Positions 16,501 to 25,960 of a stretch of 64,000 nt of DNA are shown piece by piece; the stretch's first letter is position 1, and every line of letters begins with the position of its first letter. The stretch covers positions 533,036-597,035 of the forward strand of contig NZ_LMEY01000023.1 of assembly GCF_001426665.1 (NCBI RefSeq), written 5' to 3'. The notes below the pieces were generated by a model, which ran no database searches, had not been told where the DNA came from, and saw only the letters and a program-made list of their open reading frames with translations. A program made the translations under genes and the position numbers. This DNA comes from Rhizobium sp. Root1334. GTDB taxonomy: Bacteria; Pseudomonadota; Alphaproteobacteria; Rhizobiales; Rhizobiaceae.

Positions 16501-17406
16501 ATGGCGCGGCTGGATATCAATCGCTCCGGCGAGATGGAAGTATTTGTCCGGGTGGTCGATCTCGGTGGCTTTTCGGCTGCCGCCCGCGATTTCGCCATGA
16601 CGCCTTCGGCGGTGAGCAAGTTGGTGACCCGGCTGGAAAACCGGCTGAACGCGCGGCTGGTCAACCGCTCGACCCGCAAGCTGCAACTGACGCCAGAAGG
16701 TTGCCGCTATTACGAACACGGTGTGCGAGTGCTGGCCAAACTGGATGAAGCCGAGCGCGCGGCTGCTAATGACGACAGCCCAAGTGGCCGCATTCGTGTC
16801 AGCACCAATGTCCCGTTTGGCCGCCATCTGCTGTTGCCGGTTCTGCCTGATTTTTTGGCGCAGTTTCCGGATGTGTCATTCGACCTGGTGCTGACCGATC
16901 ATGTCGTCGATCTCATGGAGGATCGCACCGATATCGCCATCCGGGCAGGGCCGCTGAAGAGTTCGGCGCTGATGGCGCGAAAATTGGGTACGGTGAAAAT
17001 GCATATCGCCGCGGCACCTGCCTATCTCGCGCGCAAGGGGCTGCCCAAACATCCGGACGATCTGGCAGGGCACAACCTGCTTGGCCCCAAATATGTCCGC
17101 GCCAGCGGCGGCTGGCCATTTTCCGTTGACGGTGCCGATCTGACGGTCAAGCCGGCCGGCAGCATTCAGGCAAGCGACGGTGAAGCGTTGCGGGAATTGG
17201 CGCTGGCCGGTGCAGGATTGGCACGGCTCGCCGGTTTTCAGGTACGGGACGATTTCAGCCGCGGCACGCTGGTTCCGGTGCTGGAGAGTTACACGTCCTC
17301 AGACAGCGAGGAGGTTCACGCGATCTTTCTCGGCCAGGGTGGCCATATGCCGGCGCGGGTGCGGGTATTTCTCGATTTCCTCGCCGAGCGGTGCCGTGTG
17401 GGCTGA
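16501..17406 (+). CDS. LysR-family transcriptional regulator
   Basis: 301 residues. The N-terminal winged HTH (FVRVVDLGGFSAAARDFAMT, then PSAVSKLVTRLENRLNARLV) is followed by a substrate-binding domain from about residue 92 (GRIRVSTNVPFGRHLLLPVL). This belongs to the CrgA/AaeR-like branch of LysR proteins. It lies divergent to the PRISE-type reductase, its likely target. Inducer unknown. Confidence 0.92.
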   Translation: MARLDINRSGEMEVFVRVVDLGGFSAAARDFAMTPSAVSKLVTRLENRLNARLVNRSTRKLQLTPEGCRYYEHGVRVLAKLDEAERAAANDDSPSGRIRVSTNVPFGRHLLLPVLPDFLAQFPDVSFDLVLTDHVVDLMEDRTDIAIRAGPLKSSALMARKLGTVKMHIAAAPAYLARKGLPKHPDDLAGHNLLGPKYVRASGGWPFSVDGADLTVKPAGSIQASDGEALRELALAGAGLARLAGFQVRDDFSRGTLVPVLESYTSSDSEEVHAIFLGQGGHMPARVRVFLDFLAERCRVG

Positions 17407-17409
17407 GTT

Positions 17410-17493
17410 TTAGGCAACGCCGTCGCTTGCAACCCCGGGCGCTACGGTCGAGAGGGCAATCGCGGCGGCCGTTGCGATGACGTCAAAGCGCAT
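17410..17493 (-). CDS. Possible 27-residue signal-peptide-like ORF
   Basis: ATG 17493 opens a short frame reading MRFDVIATAAAIALSTVAPG and ending in VASDGVA. It has a basic start and a hydrophobic core, as a signal peptide or small secreted peptide would, and lies 21 bases after the next gene on the same strand. The ribosome site is weak (AGAAGATGAC). It may be the remnant of a longer secreted protein or chance. Confidence 0.25.
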   Translation of the reverse strand: MRFDVIATAAAIALSTVAPGVASDGVA

Positions 17494-17514
17494 GGTGTCA
17501 TCTTCTGCCGCCGA

Positions 17515-17964
17515 TCAATTGTTGATGCTGATCACCGCCCAGTGGGATGAACTGCAATCGCTGTTTTCACAGACATTGCTCATCCAGACCGCGCCATCCG
17601 CCAGCATGACGCCGTCGCTGTTGACGAAGAGCTGGCTGTAGGTCTGGCCTGCAACGGCGTCGCGCGTATCTTGCGTTACCAGCGTGTCGAAATTCTCGAT
17701 AAAATCATCGGCGCTCTGGATTTCATAGCTTTCGCCATTCGCCGCCACTCGCAGCGGATATTCGGCAAGCCCGGCGATCGTTGCTGCGTCGCTGTTGCCC
17801 ATCGCTTCCACGAGGCTGAGCAACGGCTCGTTCAGATCTCCGGCATTGCCATGCAGGGATTCAATCCTGTTGTAGACGTCTTCATCGGACTGAGCGGCGG
17901 CAGTGATTGGGAACAAGGCAAGGGCGGACGACAGGAGCAGGGCGGCAATATGCAGGCGGGGCAT
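17515..17964 (-). CDS. Hypothetical periplasmic protein
   Basis: 149 residues with a clear signal peptide (residues 1-24, ending ITAAA). The mature part is acidic, with two cysteines near the C-terminus (SNVCENSDCSSSH) that probably form a disulfide, and a segment DDFIENFDTLV followed by a WAVISINN end that resembles small SnoaL/NTF2-like periplasmic proteins. I do not recognise a named family. It stands alone between LysR and TetR genes. Confidence 0.65.
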   Translation of the reverse strand: MPRLHIAALLLSSALALFPITAAAQSDEDVYNRIESLHGNAGDLNEPLLSLVEAMGNSDAATIAGLAEYPLRVAANGESYEIQSADDFIENFDTLVTQDTRDAVAGQTYSQLFVNSDGVMLADGAVWMSNVCENSDCSSSHWAVISINN

Positions 17965-18204
17965 GAAAACTCCGGGATATAGGGTGTCTGAAGCCGCACA
18001 CTAACCGACCATATGTTGAAACGGAACGGGATCGGATTGCGTGGAGGTGTCCATTTTTGGTGCTGGTATCCGTTATTATCTCAACGTTTGATGGGGCATC
18101 GATATTCGCGAGGTGCAAGGTTTGTTTTCGGGTATCTCCGAGTGTCGAAATCTCTTTCCTGTGGGCTTGACCGGCTCCCGGCTTTGCGGCATAAGCGGCG
18201 AACC

Positions 18205-18218
18205 GTACCGTACGGTAC
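18205..18218. promoter_or_regulatory. Perfect 14-bp palindrome upstream of the TetR gene
   Basis: GTACCGTACGGTAC reads identically on both strands. It ends 19 bases before the GTG start at 18238 and is the size of a TetR-family half-operator pair, so it is a candidate autoregulatory site. Confidence 0.55.
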
Positions 18219-18237
18219 TGTTATTGGAGACGATTTC

Positions 18238-18882
18238 GTGCAGCTTGCCGCCCACCCACATCAGCCGGATTATTCGCCGCGCCAGAACGACGTTCTGGAC
18301 AGCGCGTTGCGTCTGCTGGTCGATGGTGGCGAAAAGGCGCTGACGACGGCGGGCGTGGCACGCGCCGCCAACTGCTCGAAGGAAAGCCTGTACAAATGGT
18401 TCGGCGATCGCGATGGGCTTTTGTCGGCAATGATCGGCTTTCAGGCGAGCAAGGTCCGCACATTTGATGATACCGCCGAAACACTGACGGCCGAGACGTT
18501 GCAGGAGCATCTGGTGCTGTTTGCCCGTGATCTGCTGGAGGTTCTGGCTGGCGATGTGTCGCTGGCGCTGAACCGTCTGGCGATCGGGCAGGCGAGCCGC
18601 GATGGCTCCAAGCTTGGCTCCATGCTGCAGGAGCGCGGCCGCCGCCAGATCGGCAAACGGGCCGGCGCGCTTTTGGAAGCAGGGCGTTACGCTGGGCTTC
18701 TGGTGTTCGAAGACCGCGACGACGCCTATGATACGCTGTACGGCCTGATCGTCTCCGATCTGCATCTGCGCATGCTGCTCGGTGAAGACAGCGGCCGCAT
18801 GGCCAAGGATTTCGGCCGCAGGGCAGAGAAGGCAGTGTCTGCCTTCCTTCGCCTCTACGGCAGTGAAAAGAGTTCGGCGTAG
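18238..18882 (+). CDS. TetR/AcrR-family transcriptional regulator
   Basis: 214 residues from GTG 18238, with GGAGA about 8 bases upstream. The TetR HTH is clear: VLDSALRLLVDGGEKALTTA then GVARAANCSKESLYKWFGDR. The C-terminal part (LFARDLLEVLAGDVSLALNR) matches the AefR-like C-terminal domain. The frame is open back to 18013, but those residues are low-complexity and lie across the palindrome, so I reject the longer start. It is 54 bases upstream of ilvC on the same strand and may be co-transcribed with it. Confidence 0.88.
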   Translation: MQLAAHPHQPDYSPRQNDVLDSALRLLVDGGEKALTTAGVARAANCSKESLYKWFGDRDGLLSAMIGFQASKVRTFDDTAETLTAETLQEHLVLFARDLLEVLAGDVSLALNRLAIGQASRDGSKLGSMLQERGRRQIGKRAGALLEAGRYAGLLVFEDRDDAYDTLYGLIVSDLHLRMLLGEDSGRMAKDFGRRAEKAVSAFLRLYGSEKSSA

Positions 18883-18909
18883 CCTCAAGGGCAGCCGGAA
18901 GAGTTTTAG

Positions 18910-19956
<1,047 letters not shown>

Positions 19957-20002
19957 TATTTGCTGCAGAGCAAAATTAGCGCATTGCACTTGCGTAATAC
20001 TG

Positions 20003-20033
20003 AAGAGGCCGGGACATTTCTCCCGGCCTTTTT
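20003..20033 (+). terminator. Rho-independent terminator of ilvC
   Basis: An 8-bp GC-rich stem (GGCCGGGA 20007-20014, TCCCGGCC 20021-20028), extended by A-T pairs, with loop CATTTC and a TTTTT tail. It lies 47 bases after the ilvC stop. Confidence 0.9.
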
Positions 20034-20101
20034 CGTGTCCGCAAGTAATATTTGGAACATTATCGCTTTTGGAGTATTCTATCTATGAGGAGGATACTGC
20101 G

Positions 20102-20203
20102 ATGACAACGTTCTTCTACCATTTTGCCATTTTTGATGCTTTCATCGTCGGGGCCATCGTGCTGCTCGTCGGCTTGAGCATGTTTGGACATCACGAAGCC
20201 TGA
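20102..20203 (+). CDS. 33-residue single-span membrane peptide
   Basis: ATG 20102 follows an excellent ribosome site (AGGAGG at 20088-20093, spacing 8). The product begins MTTFFYHFAIFDAF, continues through a hydrophobic helix IVGAIVLLVGLSMF, and ends GHHEA. It lies after the ilvC terminator and before the aminotransferase gene, in an otherwise non-coding stretch. The combination of SD, membrane helix and charged tail suggests a real small protein. Function unknown. Confidence 0.55.
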   Translation: MTTFFYHFAIFDAFIVGAIVLLVGLSMFGHHEA

Positions 20204-20481
20204 CGGCTTCACCCGGAAACGCTTTGGTCCGGATGGGCACATTGATAGCGGTAGAATCGATCGCGGCAACAAACGCGCCAGACGATCAGAGTGCGATGTG
20301 CTTTGGGTTGCGCCACCTTCAATGGGGACATTCGCCGCATTTTCGCGGTTTTTCAACGTCTTTCCAAGTCAGCGCTTTTGAGCAGAAAGTGCATCTTCTC
20401 ATCAAAGTATAGGTCAGCATTATTGACTTAATAAGCTTGGCATGATGTGCTCCGTAAAAAGCATAATCTGAGGAAACTTCC

Positions 20482-21711
20482 ATGCTCGATTGGGAAAATA
20501 TCTTCGCGACGCGGTCTTCACGGATGCGCGCCTCGGAAATCCGCGAACTGTTGAAACTGCTGGACCGGCCGGACATCATCTCCTTTGCCGGTGGTATCCC
20601 GGATCCGGCGCTGTTTCCGGATGAAGAATTCAAGGCCGCCTATGCCGAAATCTTCGGCGGACCGACGGTCAGTGCAGCGTTGCAATATTCGGTCAGCGAA
20701 GGTTATCTGCCGCTGCGTCAATGGCTCGCGGGCCGCATGGCCGCCATCGGCATTCCCTGCGAGCCGGAAAACATCCTGATCACCTCGGGCTCACAGCAGG
20801 CGCTCGATTATCTCGGAAAGCTGTTCCTGTCGCCCAACGATACGGCGCTGGTTACCTGGCCGACCTATCTTGGCGCGTTGCAGGCATTCAATGCCTATGA
20901 GCCGTCCTACGACCAACTGTCGCCAGCCGGCAACCGTACGCCGCAGGCCTACCGCGATGTCGCCGCGCAAGCGGGTGGACGGGTAAAATTCGCCTATATG
21001 TCTGCCGAATTTGCCAATCCGACCGGAGAAACGCTCGATCTGGCTGCACGTGAAAAGGTTCTCGATCTCGCTGAGGAACTCGACATTGCCGTGATCGAGG
21101 ACGCTGCCTATCAGTCGCTGCGTTACGATGGCGAAGCTGTTCCGCCGATGCTGGCGTTGGAAATCGCCCGCAAGGGTTCGATCAACGAGACCCGGACGAT
21201 CTATTGCGGCAGCTTCTCCAAGACGTTGGCACCCGGCCTGCGCGTCGGTTTCGTGGTTGCGGCCATGCCGATCATCCGCAAGCTGGTGCTGATGAAGCAG
21301 GCTGCCGACCTGCATTCCTCGACCATCAACCAGATGGCCATCTGCCACGTTGCCGAACGCGGTTTCGATGCACAGGTCAACAAGATCCGTGCCGTTTACA
21401 GCAAGCGACGCGACGCGATGCTGGCAGCACTCGCAAAATACATGCCGAAGGGCGTCAGCTGGACGGTCCCGGAAGGCGGCATGTTCGTCTGGCTGACCTT
21501 GCCCACCGGCATGGATGGAGCCGATCTTCTGGCAAAATCGCTGGTTTCGGCAAAGGTCGCCTTCGTGCCCGGTAAGGCGTTTTTTGCCGATGGCTCTGGC
21601 GCCAACACCCTTCGCGTCAGCTTCTCCTGCGCCGACGAGGCGATGATCAAGGAGGGGATTTCCCGCCTCGGTAGCCTGATCGGCGAAGAAGCCGCAGTGC
21701 TTGCCGCCTAA
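20482..21711 (+). CDS. PLP-dependent aminotransferase, class I/II (2-aminoadipate type)
   Basis: 409 residues. Fold type I landmarks are present: FAGGIPDPALFP at the N-terminus, ITSGSQQALDYLGKLFL, the AEFANPTGETLD substrate loop, DIAVIEDAAYQSLRYDG, the PLP lysine in YCGSFSKTLAPGLRVGFV and the final Arg in NTLRVSFSCADE. This is the branch including LysN, MocR-like C-domains and other 2-aminoadipate or multi-substrate aminotransferases. Exact substrate is open. It has its own promoter region of about 280 bases. Confidence 0.9.
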   Translation: MLDWENIFATRSSRMRASEIRELLKLLDRPDIISFAGGIPDPALFPDEEFKAAYAEIFGGPTVSAALQYSVSEGYLPLRQWLAGRMAAIGIPCEPENILITSGSQQALDYLGKLFLSPNDTALVTWPTYLGALQAFNAYEPSYDQLSPAGNRTPQAYRDVAAQAGGRVKFAYMSAEFANPTGETLDLAAREKVLDLAEELDIAVIEDAAYQSLRYDGEAVPPMLALEIARKGSINETRTIYCGSFSKTLAPGLRVGFVVAAMPIIRKLVLMKQAADLHSSTINQMAICHVAERGFDAQVNKIRAVYSKRRDAMLAALAKYMPKGVSWTVPEGGMFVWLTLPTGMDGADLLAKSLVSAKVAFVPGKAFFADGSGANTLRVSFSCADEAMIKEGISRLGSLIGEEAAVLAA

Positions 21712-21801
21712 TTATGAGAAGCTCTGCTGCGGGTTTGAGGCAGAGATAGAGATCGTGCGATAAAGAGCAGTTGCGTGGCTGTTTTAAGCTGCGTGGCTGT
21801 T

Positions 21802-23420
21802 CTAAATGCCGGGTTGGATACCCCACAATTTGTCGCGCAAGTCACGATCGGACAAAATTGCGTCGTTCAACCGGTCGAGACCCACTTGGCCGACAAGTGT
21901 TTTACGGCCTGACAAAAGCGAGACACCGAGCCCCGCACTTCCATTCGGCAGTGTGTAGCCGAGAGCCTCCAGGAGGGTCGGGTAAGCATCGACCATTGTC
22001 GCAGCAGTTGCATTCAAACTCGGGGTGATCCCATCCTTGAGGATGATGAAGGTGTTTCGGCGCTCCTTACTCTTCAATTGACGGAAGATTTCGTTGCGCA
22101 TGGCAAGGTGGTCGCTCTGGACAACGACAACGGTGTTCTCAAGCAGGCCAGCCTTGGCCGCTTTGTCGATAAAAGCTTCGGTGAGCTTGTTTGTGCAGTA
22201 GAACGCCTGCAGTGTTTGATTTGGAAGCGACATGACGTCAGCATCGGCGAGGCAACTGCGCGAGATGTAGCCTTTGGGGCTATGCCCTCCAATTGTCGTC
22301 ACCGTTAAACCAAAGGGTTTTTTTCCGCTGGAAAGAGTCGTGATTTCCTTGAATGCGGCATCGAACAAATCCTCGTCGTCGATTCCCCAAGGATTGATTC
22401 GCATTCCGAACGTGGTGACTGGTGTTGGGTAATGTGCGCCAATTTCTCCATATCCAAGACCCTTGTGATAATTGTGTGCAGCCACAAATCCATCGGTGCC
22501 TGCGAACTCCAGCATTGCGCCTTTCATGAACGTCAGCGCGTAGCCATCGCGCGCTAGAATATCGCTGAGGCACACGGCCTCTGGAAGCAGGGCGTTGACA
22601 TGACCAAAGTCATTGCGGTCGATCGTGCCCAGACCAAGCAGAGGCGTGCCGCAGTAACTGGCGACATGACCGGCTAGCGTCCAGTTTGTTTTTTCCGATT
22701 CAGTGATACCGGTGGCGGAGAACCCAAGGGCTTCCAAACGTTTCAAAGGCGTCGACGTCTTTCCAAAAAGGCTTTCATCCCAAAGGGTTCTTTCAGTACT
22801 TTCAAGATAAATATGGATGAGATTTGGTTGCCGGCCTTGCGGCTTGATTGCCATTGATGGTTCGCTGAAATGGTGTATCAGGCTCAACTGATCTGACGCG
22901 TACGCGCGCATCAGATAGTTGCCAATGCCAAAGGTAAAGGGATTGAATACAAGAAGCGGAACAGCAATCAGACCACCAAACATCTGCATTCGACGATGAC
23001 CACGCGCGGCCTGCCGCCAGCAAACATAAATCAGGGCGAACGGGAGCATTTCTAGCAGAATCTGGAAAGCGACCGAAATCATGACGCCTTTTGATTCCAT
23101 CTCATATTGAAAGTGAAACAGAATGGGTGCGGGGGAGAAGTGGCCGAAAATCTGGATGAAAACGCACCAGATCATCAGCATCGCCACCGGGATAAGTGGA
23201 AGCCACCATCCTATGGTCGGATGTCCGTTTGCAAATCGGCGGCCAAAGCCCAGCGCTAGCAGGATCAGAAATGAGGTGGGAACCCGTAAAAGATAAGATT
23301 CGGGTCTTCATCAACAACCTTCAAGGCGATGTTCAAGACGGCAATTGTAAAAATTGCCGCCCAGATCATCCAATAGGAACGGGTAGGCTCGGATCGATCT
23401 GATCCCCACAGCTTGAGCAT
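21802..23420 (-). pseudogene. OpgB/CgmB-like phosphoglycerol transferase with a frameshift
   Basis: The main frame (21802 to about 23310) has membrane segments, then an LTA-synthase/sulfatase-type periplasmic domain with OpgB landmarks: IHIYLESTERT, NWTLAGHVASYCGTPLLG (nucleophile Thr region), CLSDILARDGYALTFMKGA, VVVVQSDHLAMRN. The natural N-terminus, MLKLWGSDRS with a membrane helix WMIWAAIFTIAVLNIALKV, starts at ATG 23420 in another frame and joins at CCC (23302-23304), where one missing C would restore VVDEDP-ESYLLRVPTSF. Without the fix, only an internal start near 23187 is available. OpgB-type enzymes add phosphoglycerol to periplasmic or cyclic glucans. The region is more A+T-rich than its neighbours. 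Confidence 0.75.
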
Positions 23421-23700
23421 TATGAAATTTTCCGCAATCTCAGATGGTCTTTATGTTGCGGGAATGTATGTGGTGATTACTAACGATAGGTTGAAATTTC
23501 AACCGGAAATATTTCGTTGAGCGGAGAGGTGGTAGAATGTAACAGCCCAGGCTGCTCTGGCGCAGGATACGGCAGGCGTGATGTTCGGCCTGCCCTAACG
23601 CCGCATTGGAGTCGGCCCGGTTTCTCCTGATGCTGATAAGCCCACACTGGATGAGAAAGCCGTCGATATACCAGTCCTTTCGTCGCTAGTCCGCCGATAC

Positions 23701-25371
23701 TTAGTCTCCATCTGCGAGGCAGGCGATCGCCGCCTCGTAGATCACGTCCGGCAAAACTTCGAATGTATAGGGCATGTGGACGCGCTCCCATTTCTGATGG
23801 TAGTCGCGTCCCCATGGCCCGATATTGACCACCGGGTAGGACAGAAGCCCGTCCGGTGCCTTGTCGGTGAACGCCGAGCAGGGGGTGTTGCCAGACAGAA
23901 GCTCAGTCTGTCCAGCCGCCGGACGGTGGCCGAAGAAGCTCATGTCCGAGATGCCGGCGAAGAACTGTTTGGCTTTGATGCTTGTCCCATGCCGGTTCGC
24001 GCAGGTTTCGGCGGCGGCCATGATGTTTCGTTCGAAGATTGTTCCCTGATCCCCGGCACTGTCCAGATGCACGCGCGGATAGTGCAGAGTCGAGAACCCG
24101 ACAATAACCAGCGGTCCTTCGAGACCGGCTTCCGTCAGCGTCGCTGCGACGATCTGACGGGTGATCGAGAGCGGGTCTTCACCACTCGCCAGGGATTGAT
24201 CGAGCGCCTTCAGACGGCTGGCGGCAGCCTCTCCGCCGTGGGAGACCGCGAGTTCGTATAGCTCGGCGTAAGTAAGGATCTGTCCCTCATGTCTTTCCGC
24301 GCGGCCTGAGCCTTGACGCTCGAAGAAGGCCTTAGCATTCCTTTCCTGAGCATCGAGCGCTGTGCGCATGGCGGATGCGGCAAGCACTTGGAATTCGGAC
24401 AGAACATCTTCCGGTGTGCGTCGGTGTGTCAGCCAGTTGAACGACAGCCAGACATGGGCCGGTGTCGTCACTTCATAACCGTGGCGCACGTCCTTTGCCT
24501 CGAGGCAAACCGGCGCCGGTGAAATTTCGCCATGCGCCTCGTCACAAAGGGTGCTGTTGGTTTCCATGGCTCGCATGATCTCGGCGCTGATCAGATGGGC
24601 GCTGACGCCATCGAAGGCATAACCGGCATGGGTGGGGCGGCCGGCGACGAAGGCAAAAGGCGAGAATTTACCGACCGAGCCGAGATAGACGGCGCGGCCT
24701 TCTTCGCCATCACCGTCATCGCCGCTGGCATCCAGATTGATGCCGCCGATAATGTCGATGTCGAATTTTTCCGCGATCGCGGGCAGGGCGTCACGCAAGG
24801 CCCGCATGCCGCGCGAACGGTTCTCTTCATCCGGCGTCGCAACGAACAGCAGATTGCCGGGCGCGTCAGCCAGTTCGGCAAAACGCTCCAATGCGGCGAT
24901 GCCGGCGGCAAGGCCGCTCTTCATGTCGAGCAAGCCACGGCCAGCCAGGAAGTCGCCGCTCACGAGATCGGTCAATGCCTTGTCTTCAGCCGGATTGCGG
25001 GTTTTGGCCGTCAGTTCGTCGATCAATGCCTTTGTCAGCGCCTCTGGCTCACAGGCAAGCGATACCAGCGAACTGTAGTTGGCAATCGATACGGTATCGA
25101 AATGGCCTGCGAGAACCAGGCAGCGCCGGCCCTTGCCACGCACCAGCGCCAGCACGTTTTGCCGGGCGGGAGTGCCGTGGCTGTCGAGCGCCAGCAGGTT
25201 TTCCGGGTTCTGGCGGAAATAGGGTGTAGCGCCAAACAGCGCCATCAAGCGGCCCGAGAACGCGGCTTCGCCATCGCTTTCCGTGACGCTCGGCCACCGG
25301 GTCATTTCGATGGAAAGCTCGCCGGTCCGTGACAGGCTGTTGCGGAGAGGTGAGCGGTCGGCAGACGGCAT
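23701..25371 (-). CDS. M20-family peptidase, RocB-like
   Basis: 556 residues, as long as B. subtilis RocB and longer than ordinary M20 enzymes. Metal-site motifs are visible: VLAGHFDTVS, GRGLLDMKSGLAAG, and VATPDEENRSRGMRA, with a C-terminal HRPAAGQTELLSGN and VNIGPWGRDYHQKWERVHMP. RocB acts in arginine utilisation by an undefined step. It is probably a cytoplasmic zinc peptidase or amidase. It is transcribed divergently from an Lrp/AsnC gene, typical of amino-acid catabolic genes in rhizobia. Confidence 0.85.
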   Translation of the reverse strand: MPSADRSPLRNSLSRTGELSIEMTRWPSVTESDGEAAFSGRLMALFGATPYFRQNPENLLALDSHGTPARQNVLALVRGKGRRCLVLAGHFDTVSIANYSSLVSLACEPEALTKALIDELTAKTRNPAEDKALTDLVSGDFLAGRGLLDMKSGLAAGIAALERFAELADAPGNLLFVATPDEENRSRGMRALRDALPAIAEKFDIDIIGGINLDASGDDGDGEEGRAVYLGSVGKFSPFAFVAGRPTHAGYAFDGVSAHLISAEIMRAMETNSTLCDEAHGEISPAPVCLEAKDVRHGYEVTTPAHVWLSFNWLTHRRTPEDVLSEFQVLAASAMRTALDAQERNAKAFFERQGSGRAERHEGQILTYAELYELAVSHGGEAAASRLKALDQSLASGEDPLSITRQIVAATLTEAGLEGPLVIVGFSTLHYPRVHLDSAGDQGTIFERNIMAAAETCANRHGTSIKAKQFFAGISDMSFFGHRPAAGQTELLSGNTPCSAFTDKAPDGLLSYPVVNIGPWGRDYHQKWERVHMPYTFEVLPDVIYEAAIACLADGD

Positions 25372-25531
25372 TTCGGGCGATCCTCTAGCGATTCGAATAG
25401 ACCCCGGCGAAGAGGTTGACGAACTCTAGCGGGCGGCTCGATGAAGCGAAATGGCAAGATTATGGAAATTTGCTTGATATTTTTGACGAAATGACAGGAT
25501 ATGTTGGCATAATGATCAATGGATTGATGTC

Positions 25532-25948
25532 ATGGACAGTACCGACCGCCGTTTGCTGGCGATCCTCAGAACCGACGGCCGGGCCTCGATCTCGAAACTG
25601 GCCGAGCTGTTGAAAATATCACGCGGCACGGTGCAGAACCGCATCGACCGGTTGACTGCCGAGGGCGTCATCGCCGGCTTCACCGTGCGGATCGCCGCAG
25701 CCGAGGACCCGCACGCGGTCCGCGCCGTCATGCTGATCGAGATCACCGGCCAGAAAACCGTTTCGGTGGTCAAGACGTTGCGCGGTATCGCGGAAATTCG
25801 TGCCTTGCATACGACCAACGGTGCCTGGGATCTGGTTGCCGAAATCGAAACGGAGAACCTTGCCGAATTCGATCGCGTCCTGCGCCATGTCCGGGCGCTG
25901 GAGGGGGTGTCCAAGTCGGAAACCAGCCTGTTGCTGACAACGATTTGA
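25532..25948 (+). CDS. Lrp/AsnC-family transcriptional regulator
   Basis: 138 residues. Complete HTH: STDRRLLAILRTDGRASISK followed by LAELLKISRGTVQNRIDRLT. Then the RAM ligand domain (AVMLIEITGQKTVSVVKTLR to HTTNGAWDLVAEIE). Its HTH is intact, unlike the Lrp at 13442. It faces the RocB-like gene across an A+T-rich 160-base region and probably controls it in response to an amino acid. The stop is 12 bases from the convergent aldo/keto reductase stop. Confidence 0.92.
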   Translation: MDSTDRRLLAILRTDGRASISKLAELLKISRGTVQNRIDRLTAEGVIAGFTVRIAAAEDPHAVRAVMLIEITGQKTVSVVKTLRGIAEIRALHTTNGAWDLVAEIETENLAEFDRVLRHVRALEGVSKSETSLLLTTI

Positions 25949-25960
25949 GGCTGGGCCCTC

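Noticed and set aside
18013-18237. Longer start for the TetR regulator
   Set aside because: The extra 75 residues are low-complexity, lie over the palindrome, and make the protein longer than the family.
23480-23815. Frame overlapping the end of the RocB-like gene, possible mobile-element remnant
   Set aside because: Its N-terminal third is the antisense/shifted reading of the RocB gene and the rest has no recognisable transposase motif or terminal repeats.
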